DNA of 64,000 nucleotides, from positions 2,232,001 through 2,296,000 of the forward strand of contig NZ_JAUSWW010000001.1 in the NCBI RefSeq assembly GCF_030815415.1. Direction: 5' to 3'. This document shows, in pieces, positions 58,800-64,000 of the stretch. The stretch comes from Streptomyces canus (GTDB lineage: Bacteria > Actinomycetota > Actinomycetes > Streptomycetales > Streptomycetaceae). The position numbers were made by a program, and so were the translations under genes. The notes beneath the pieces were generated by a model. The model was not told the origin of the DNA and made no database searches. It saw only the letters and a list, made by a program, of their open reading frames with translations. Within the stretch, counting starts at the first letter, position 1. Each line of letters begins with the position of its first letter.

Positions 58800-61277
58800 T
58801 CAGCGTCGCGGCAACGTCAGTTCGAACCAGACGGTCTTGCCGGCCTTCGTCCGGCTCGTGCCCCACTCCCGGGCCAGGGTGGAGACGACGCGCAGGCCAC
58901 GCCCGAACTCGTCCTCGGGACCGGCGCTCAGCAGGGTCGGCAGGTCGTGGTCGTCGTCGTCCACCTCGCACAGCAGCGTGTCACCGCGAACGAGGCGCAG
59001 CTGGAGGGGACGGCTGCGGGAGTGCCGTACGCCGTTGGTGACGAGCTCGCTGACCATCAGCTCGGCCGTGTCGGCGAGCCTGGCCAGCCCCCAGTCGTGG
59101 AGCTGTTCCCGCACCACGGAGCGCGCCCGGCCGACCTCGACCGGGTCCGGGGAGAGCCGCCACTCGGCGACGTCGTCCGGCTCGATGCCGTTGAGGCGGC
59201 TCATCAGGAGGGCGACGTCGTCCTTGCGGCCGCCGCGGCCCTCTTCTGAAAACGTCGCAGCGAGGGCGCGGATGATGGTGTCGCAGGCGTCGTCCATGGA
59301 CGCGGCCGGGTGGGCGGCGGACTCGCACAGCGTCGCGAGGCCCACGCCGATGTCCTCGCCACGCACCTCGACCAGGCCGTCGGTGCACATCACGAGCCGG
59401 TCGCCGGGCTGCACGCGCACGCGTACCGACTCGAAGGGCACCCCGCCGACGCCGATGGGCGCCCCCGTGGGCAGGTCGAGGAGTTCGCTGCGGCCGTCCT
59501 CGGCGTGCACGATCACCGGTGGGATGTGGCCGGCGTTGGCGATGTGCAGCTCGCTCGCGATCGGGTCGTACACGGCGTAGAGACAGGTCGCGAGGTAGGT
59601 GTCGCCGAGCCGCTGGGCGAGGTCGTCGAGGTTGCGCAGCAGCTGGGCGGGCGGCAGGTCGAGGGCGGCCATGGTCTGTACGGCCGTACGCAACTGGCCC
59701 ATCATGGCGGCCGAGTTGAGGCCGTGGCCCATGACGTCGCCGACGACGAGGGCGGTGCGGGCACCGGGCAGTTTCACCGAGTCGAACCAGTCGCCGCCGA
59801 CCCGGCCGAGCAGGGTGCCCGGCAGATAGCGGGTGGCGATGTCGCAGCCCGCCATGTGCGGCGGAATGTGCGGCAGCATGCTGTCCTGGAGGGTCTCGGC
59901 GACGGACTCCTGGTAGGTGTACATGCGCGCGTTGTCGAGCACGAGGCCCGCGCGGGCGGCGAGTTCGGCGCCGGTGACCCGGTCCATGTCGTTGAACTCG
60001 ACGCGCTCCGGGTGCCGCAGCAGGATCATGAAGCCGAGGACCACATGGCGGGCCTTGAGCGGTACGACCAGCATCGAACGGCCCGTGATCAGCGGCCGGA
60101 TGTCGCGCTTTTCGAACTGTGAGGCGATGGCGTGCCCCATCTGCTCGCTGATGCGCGGCACGAGGACGGGCTCACCGGTGGTCATGCACTGGAAGAACGG
60201 GGTGTGGGCCGGGAACGGCATGGCCTCGCCGACCGGCACGACGTCGTCCCAGCGGCCGGGTTCGTCGGTGTGTTCGAGGGCGACCCGGTGCCACATGGTG
60301 GTGGTGTCCGGCACCCCCTCGGGGAACCCCTCGCCCGCGACGACCTGCTCCCGCAGATAGGTGCCGGCGACGTCGGTGAAGCGGGGCACGACGGCCCGGC
60401 TGACCTCGATGATGGTCTTGGACAGGTCGAGGGAGGTGCCGATACGGCCGCTGACCTCGGTGAGGAACTCCAGGCGCTCGCGTACGGCGGTGTACTCCAG
60501 GTCCTCGCCCTCGTCGGCGAGTTCCTGCGGGACGGGCCGCCCCTCGGCCACGGCCCGCGCGGCCCGCTCGCGGCGCGCCCTGCGTTCGATGCGGCGGGGC
60601 ACGCCCCAGTCGGGGGTGACGGGCACCCGGTCGTTCTGGCTGAACTCCAGGACGGGGTAGCCCAGTTCGAGGATCTGGGCGACGATGCGGGCGCCTTCCT
60701 CGACGCTCATGCTGGGCAGGATCTCGGCAAGCCGCCGGGCCAGTTCCTCGGCGCCCGGGAAGTCGGTGTGCAGCGCGAAGGCGGGCGCGATGCGCTCACC
60801 GGCGATCTCGTCGTCCGGATCGTCCGCGCGCAGGGCGCCCGCGTCGGCGGCGAGCACCAGCAGCCGCTCCCGTCCGGGGCCCACCAGGGGGTAGGCCCAC
60901 CACAGGACGTCGAGACGGTCGGGTTCGGACACCGTGATGCGGGCGCGGCCCGCGGCCGGGTAGGAGACCCTGCCGTCGAGGGAGGACTCCAGATCGGGCC
61001 CCAGCCCGTCGTAGGCCGCGTAGACGCCGTACGGCATGGGGTCGTCCTCGTCGGGCAGGGCGCCTGCGACGGGCAGCAGGTCGGCCGCCGGGCGGCCGAG
61101 CGCCTCTTCCTTGGCGGCGCCGAACAGCCGTCGCGCGCCCCTGCTCCAGTGGGACACCAGGCCGTCGCGGTCCACCACGACGACGGCCAGCGGGATACGG
61201 CCGGCCGCGGCGTGCTCCACCGCGCCGTCCCCGGCCCCGCGGCCGGGAGCTGCGTCCCTCTCGGTGCCATGGTCCAT
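58800..61277 (-). CDS. PAS-GAF-PP2C (SpoIIE)-ATPase multidomain signalling protein
   Basis: An 825-residue cytosolic regulator. Domains in order: PAS (about 25-130, VVVVDRDGLVSHWSRGARRL), GAF (about 285-455, GRSMLVVPLKARHVVLGFMI), SpoIIE-type PP2C phosphatase (about 480-680, GGDWFDSVKLPGARTALVVG and GRKDDVALLMSRL), and an anti-sigma-type ATPase (about 690-825, MVSELVTNGVRHSR and DEFGRGLRVVS). It could act both as phosphatase and kinase on an anti-sigma antagonist, and so could control a SigB-type factor such as the one at 21.2-22.0 kb. Confidence 0.92.
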   Translation of the reverse strand: MDHGTERDAAPGRGAGDGAVEHAAAGRIPLAVVVVDRDGLVSHWSRGARRLFGAAKEEALGRPAADLLPVAGALPDEDDPMPYGVYAAYDGLGPDLESSLDGRVSYPAAGRARITVSEPDRLDVLWWAYPLVGPGRERLLVLAADAGALRADDPDDEIAGERIAPAFALHTDFPGAEELARRLAEILPSMSVEEGARIVAQILELGYPVLEFSQNDRVPVTPDWGVPRRIERRARRERAARAVAEGRPVPQELADEGEDLEYTAVRERLEFLTEVSGRIGTSLDLSKTIIEVSRAVVPRFTDVAGTYLREQVVAGEGFPEGVPDTTTMWHRVALEHTDEPGRWDDVVPVGEAMPFPAHTPFFQCMTTGEPVLVPRISEQMGHAIASQFEKRDIRPLITGRSMLVVPLKARHVVLGFMILLRHPERVEFNDMDRVTGAELAARAGLVLDNARMYTYQESVAETLQDSMLPHIPPHMAGCDIATRYLPGTLLGRVGGDWFDSVKLPGARTALVVGDVMGHGLNSAAMMGQLRTAVQTMAALDLPPAQLLRNLDDLAQRLGDTYLATCLYAVYDPIASELHIANAGHIPPVIVHAEDGRSELLDLPTGAPIGVGGVPFESVRVRVQPGDRLVMCTDGLVEVRGEDIGVGLATLCESAAHPAASMDDACDTIIRALAATFSEEGRGGRKDDVALLMSRLNGIEPDDVAEWRLSPDPVEVGRARSVVREQLHDWGLARLADTAELMVSELVTNGVRHSRSRPLQLRLVRGDTLLCEVDDDDHDLPTLLSAGPEDEFGRGLRVVSTLAREWGTSRTKAGKTVWFELTLPRR

Positions 61278-61466
61278 GGCCCAGGCCCTCTCTCCCCACG
61301 GCTCCGCAAGATCTGTGCACCCTCATCCACCGTACGGCCGTGGGTGGTTGTGATGTGGGGCAATGCGGGAATCGGCGGGGGGCGGATCACCCCGGCGTGC
61401 GCCCCCGCGCCCCCGATCCGGGCAGAACCTGCCGGTGGGAGGCGGGTCGGGGTTACTGACGGGTTT

Positions 61467-63896
61467 TCAGTCCTCGTGCCCGAGTTGGAGATCCCGTTCC
61501 GTACGGCCGCCGCCGGCGACCTGGAGGACGGTGGCGACGGGCGGGTAGCCCGCGGCGATGACGGTGTACTCGCCGGAGGACAGGTCGACGAACCGGAAGG
61601 TGCCGTCGGCTCCGGTGGTGAGGGTGTCCACGACGTTGCCGGCGGCGTCGAGGAGCGTCACGCGCGCGTCCTCGACCGGCCTCCCCCACCCTCCGGGCGG
61701 GGGGACCCCCATCTCGCTTCGCTCGCCGCCGGCCCGCACGGTGCCGCGCAGCACGGCGCCGCCCGCGAGTTCGACATCCTGGCGGGTCTCCCGGGAGGCC
61801 TGCACGGTGACGGGCAGAGCCGCGGGGCGGTGCGCGGGGGCGCCGGCCGCGAGGGTGTACTCGCCGGCGACGAGTTCGGTGATGACGTAGCCGCCCTCGC
61901 GGCCGCTGCGGGTGGTGGCGACCACCTGGCCGTGGACGTCGGTGAGGGTGACGGTGGCGTCGCGCACGGGGGTGCCGTCGGCGGTCAGCACGCTTCCGGC
62001 GAGGCGTCCGGCGCCGCCGAGGACGACATCGAGCTCGACGGGCCGCTCGCCGACGGTCACGGAGACCGCCTGCGGCTGGTGTCCCCCGGCCGCGGCGATC
62101 AGGACGTACGCCCCCGAGCCGGGCGTCGACAGCGCGTACCGCCCGTCCTCGCCGCTCGCCCCGCGCCCGGTCTGCTGCCCCACGGCGTCGATCAGCGTGA
62201 GCGCCGCGCGCGGTACGACGGTCCCGTCGGGGTGCTGCACCGTGCCGCAGACGGGGATTCCGGCGAGGTGGGGCGCACGGGCCTGCGGGACCGGGGCGTT
62301 CACGGGCGCGGGCTCGATTTCGGCGGCGTTGTGGGACACCAGGGGTTTCTCCTTGAGGAAGAAGGCGATGAGCAGGCCGAGGACGAGTACCGGCACGAGG
62401 TAGAGAAAGATCCGCGGCATGGCGTCGGCGTACGCGCGGATGTACGCGTCCCGCAGCTCGGGCGGCAGCGCGTGGACGAGCTGCGGGGTGATGGACTCGG
62501 CGTCGGGAAGCCCTGTCGTATCGGGCAGGCGCTTCGCCAGGGCGTCGGTGAGCCGGTCGGCGAGGAGGGTGCCGAAGATCGCGGCGCCGACGCTTCCGCC
62601 GATCTGCCGGAAGTAGTTGTTCGCGCTGGTGGCGGTGCCCAGGTCGGCGGGGCGCACCGAGTTCTGGACGGCGAGGACGAGGACGGGCATCACCATGCCG
62701 ATGCCGGCGCCGAGGACGGCCATCCAGAGGCTGTAGTGCGGCCGGGGCGTGTCGGCCTCGAGCCGGGACAGCAGCCACATGCCGAAGACGGACAGGGCGC
62801 TGCCCAGGACCGGGTAGATCCGGTAGCGGCCGGTGTGGCTGATGAGCTGCCCGGCGATCACCGAGGCGCCGACGATGCCGCCCATCATGGGCAGCATCAG
62901 CAGCCCGGACTCGGTGGCGCTCGCGCCGTCCACCATCTGCAGGAAGGTGGGCAGATAGCTCGCGGCGCCGAACAGGGCCACGCCCACCACGAGGCCCACC
63001 AGGCCGGTGACGGTGAAGACCGGGTCCCGGAACAGCCGCAGCGGGATGAGCGGTTCGGCCGCGAAGTGCTCGGCGACGAGGAACAGCAGGGCCGACGCCA
63101 GCGCGCCCGCGCCGAGTCCCAGGATGACGCGCGAGTCCCACGCGTACTCGGTGCCGCCCCAGCTGGTCAGCAGCACCAGGCAGGTGGAGGCGGCGGCGAG
63201 CAGCAGCGCGCCGAGGACGTCGAGCCGGGGCTTCGCCGTCGGCTTGGGCAGCTTGAGGACGACGGTGACGACGGCCAGGGTGAGAACGCCGAAGGGGACG
63301 TTGAAGTAGAAGCACCAGCGCCAGGAGTGTTCGTCGGTGAAGTAGCCGCCCAGCAGGGGTCCGGCGACGGAGGCGAGGCCGAACGCGGCACCGATGAGGC
63401 CCATGAAGCGGCCGCGCTCGCGGGCGGGCACGATGTCGGCGATGATCGCCTGTACGCCGATCATGAGGCCGCCCGCCCCGACGCCCTGTACCGCGCGGAA
63501 GGCGATCAGCTGGTCCATCGTCTCGGCCCGCCCGGCGAGGGCGGAGCCGACGACGAACACGACGATCGCGAACTGGAAGACGCCCTTGCGGCCGAGGAGG
63601 TCGCCGAGTTTTCCGTAGATCGGCAGACCGATCGTGGAGGTCAGCAGGTAGGCGGTGATCGTCCAGGACATCTTGTCCAGGCCGTGCAGTTCACCGACGA
63701 TCTTCGGCAGCGCGGCCGCGACGATCATCTGCTCCAGGGCGGCCAGGAGCAGCGCGAGCATGAGCACGAAGAAGATCAACCGCACCCGGCGCGGGCCGAG
63801 TTCGACGGCCTGGGCGGGTGCCGGGGCGGGGATCGGCGGGGGTTGCTCGGCCGGTTCGCCCCGCGGTCCGTCCTGCACCAGAGTGGTCCCGCGCAC
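61467..63896 (-). CDS. DHA2-type MFS exporter with C-terminal carboxypeptidase-regulatory-like domains
   Basis: An 809-residue protein. Residues 1-540 are a 14-helix drug:H+ antiporter with motif [11 protein letters not shown], and [19 protein letters not shown] in the antiporter region. Residues about 560-809 hold three CarboxypepD_reg-like beta domains: [40 protein letters not shown] and GTVRAG...[12 protein letters not shown]. Such tails are common in this actinomycete branch and are probably cytosolic. The third domain is interrupted by an 18-residue repeat-derived insertion. GTG start follows GGGGAG. Confidence 0.92.
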   Translation of the reverse strand: MRGTTLVQDGPRGEPAEQPPPIPAPAPAQAVELGPRRVRLIFFVLMLALLLAALEQMIVAAALPKIVGELHGLDKMSWTITAYLLTSTIGLPIYGKLGDLLGRKGVFQFAIVVFVVGSALAGRAETMDQLIAFRAVQGVGAGGLMIGVQAIIADIVPARERGRFMGLIGAAFGLASVAGPLLGGYFTDEHSWRWCFYFNVPFGVLTLAVVTVVLKLPKPTAKPRLDVLGALLLAAASTCLVLLTSWGGTEYAWDSRVILGLGAGALASALLFLVAEHFAAEPLIPLRLFRDPVFTVTGLVGLVVGVALFGAASYLPTFLQMVDGASATESGLLMLPMMGGIVGASVIAGQLISHTGRYRIYPVLGSALSVFGMWLLSRLEADTPRPHYSLWMAVLGAGIGMVMPVLVLAVQNSVRPADLGTATSANNYFRQIGGSVGAAIFGTLLADRLTDALAKRLPDTTGLPDAESITPQLVHALPPELRDAYIRAYADAMPRIFLYLVPVLVLGLLIAFFLKEKPLVSHNAAEIEPAPVNAPVPQARAPHLAGIPVCGTVQHPDGTVVPRAALTLIDAVGQQTGRGASGEDGRYALSTPGSGAYVLIAAAGGHQPQAVSVTVGERPVELDVVLGGAGRLAGSVLTADGTPVRDATVTLTDVHGQVVATTRSGREGGYVITELVAGEYTLAAGAPAHRPAALPVTVQASRETRQDVELAGGAVLRGTVRAGGERSEMGVPPPGGWGRPVEDARVTLLDAAGNVVDTLTTGADGTFRFVDLSSGEYTVIAAGYPPVATVLQVAGGGRTERDLQLGHED
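61681..61725. repeat. Dispersed Streptomyces-type repeat inside the MFS gene
   Basis: The 45-bp stretch begins CTCCCCCACCCTCCGGGCGG and ends CATCTCGCTTCGCTCG. It has the form of a repeat that I recognise from Streptomyces intergenic regions. In the reading frame it encodes [16 protein letters not shown], which breaks the domain pattern. Confidence 0.6.
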
Positions 63897-64000
63897 TGTG
63901 CCGCTCCCCTCGTCGCACCCTCACAATTCCCGCGTAAAGCGACAACTGCGAGCAAGCGCGACGAGTTACGGCAGACCGGGGCGGCGCCCGGAGATCCACT

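Overview
The window is chromosomal DNA from a Streptomyces-type actinomycete. Its base composition is very GC-rich, codon third positions are almost all G or C, GTG starts are frequent, and neighbouring genes often overlap by four bases (ATGA or GTGA). The gene families fit: a DUF5753 regulator beside a DUF574-type methyltransferase, a WYL regulator, a DUF2795 protein, an F420-dependent dehydrogenase, and a gas vesicle cluster in the order gvpO-A-F-G-Y-Z-J-L-S-K. I see no insertion sequence, prophage, CRISPR array, tRNA or rRNA. The window cuts a secreted rhamnogalacturonan lyase at its left edge and ends just upstream of an MFS exporter.

Bases 1-13.6k hold the truncated lyase, a WYL regulator with a striking palindromic operator, two small conserved proteins, several regulators and methyltransferases, a stand-alone DnaK with a HspR-like half-perfect operator, an OsmC protein, and a MoxR ATPase/metallopeptidase-VWA pair. 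Bases 13.8-22k hold a membrane phosphodiesterase, two metallo-beta-lactamase-fold hydrolases, a DedA protein, an aminotransferase-fold protein that lacks the catalytic lysine, an exported protein and a SigB/F/G-type stress sigma factor.

Bases 22-34k look like a stress-defence block: a pyruvate-oxidase-like ThDP enzyme, small membrane proteins, DUF2795, CBS, DJ-1/PfpI and KatE catalase genes, then an ABC-F ATPase, a histidine phosphatase, a PAP2-diacylglycerol-kinase fusion and a methyltransferase. Several of these genes have sequences matching the SigB-type promoter (GNNT-N14-16-GGGTAC) immediately upstream, which suggests one regulon.

Bases 34.1-43.8k on the minus strand run ndh-like, tkt, ligD-polymerase, then gvpOAFGYZJLSK. 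The gvpS copy carries an apparent one-base frameshift that joins it in frame to gvpK. A candidate SigB-type promoter also lies between the ndh-like gene and a divergent F420-dependent dehydrogenase/enolase-superfamily pair.

Bases 46-64k hold a dehydrogenase/holin-like pair, a hemerythrin, a glyoxalase-like protein, a DUF5107 protein, a ureohydrolase-fold protein with altered metal ligands, an acetyltransferase, a truncated CocE/NonD hydrolase, a four-gene peptidase operon (M55, M20, S9, S66), a methyltransferase, a PAS-GAF-PP2C-ATPase regulator, and an MFS exporter with carboxypeptidase-regulatory-like domains.
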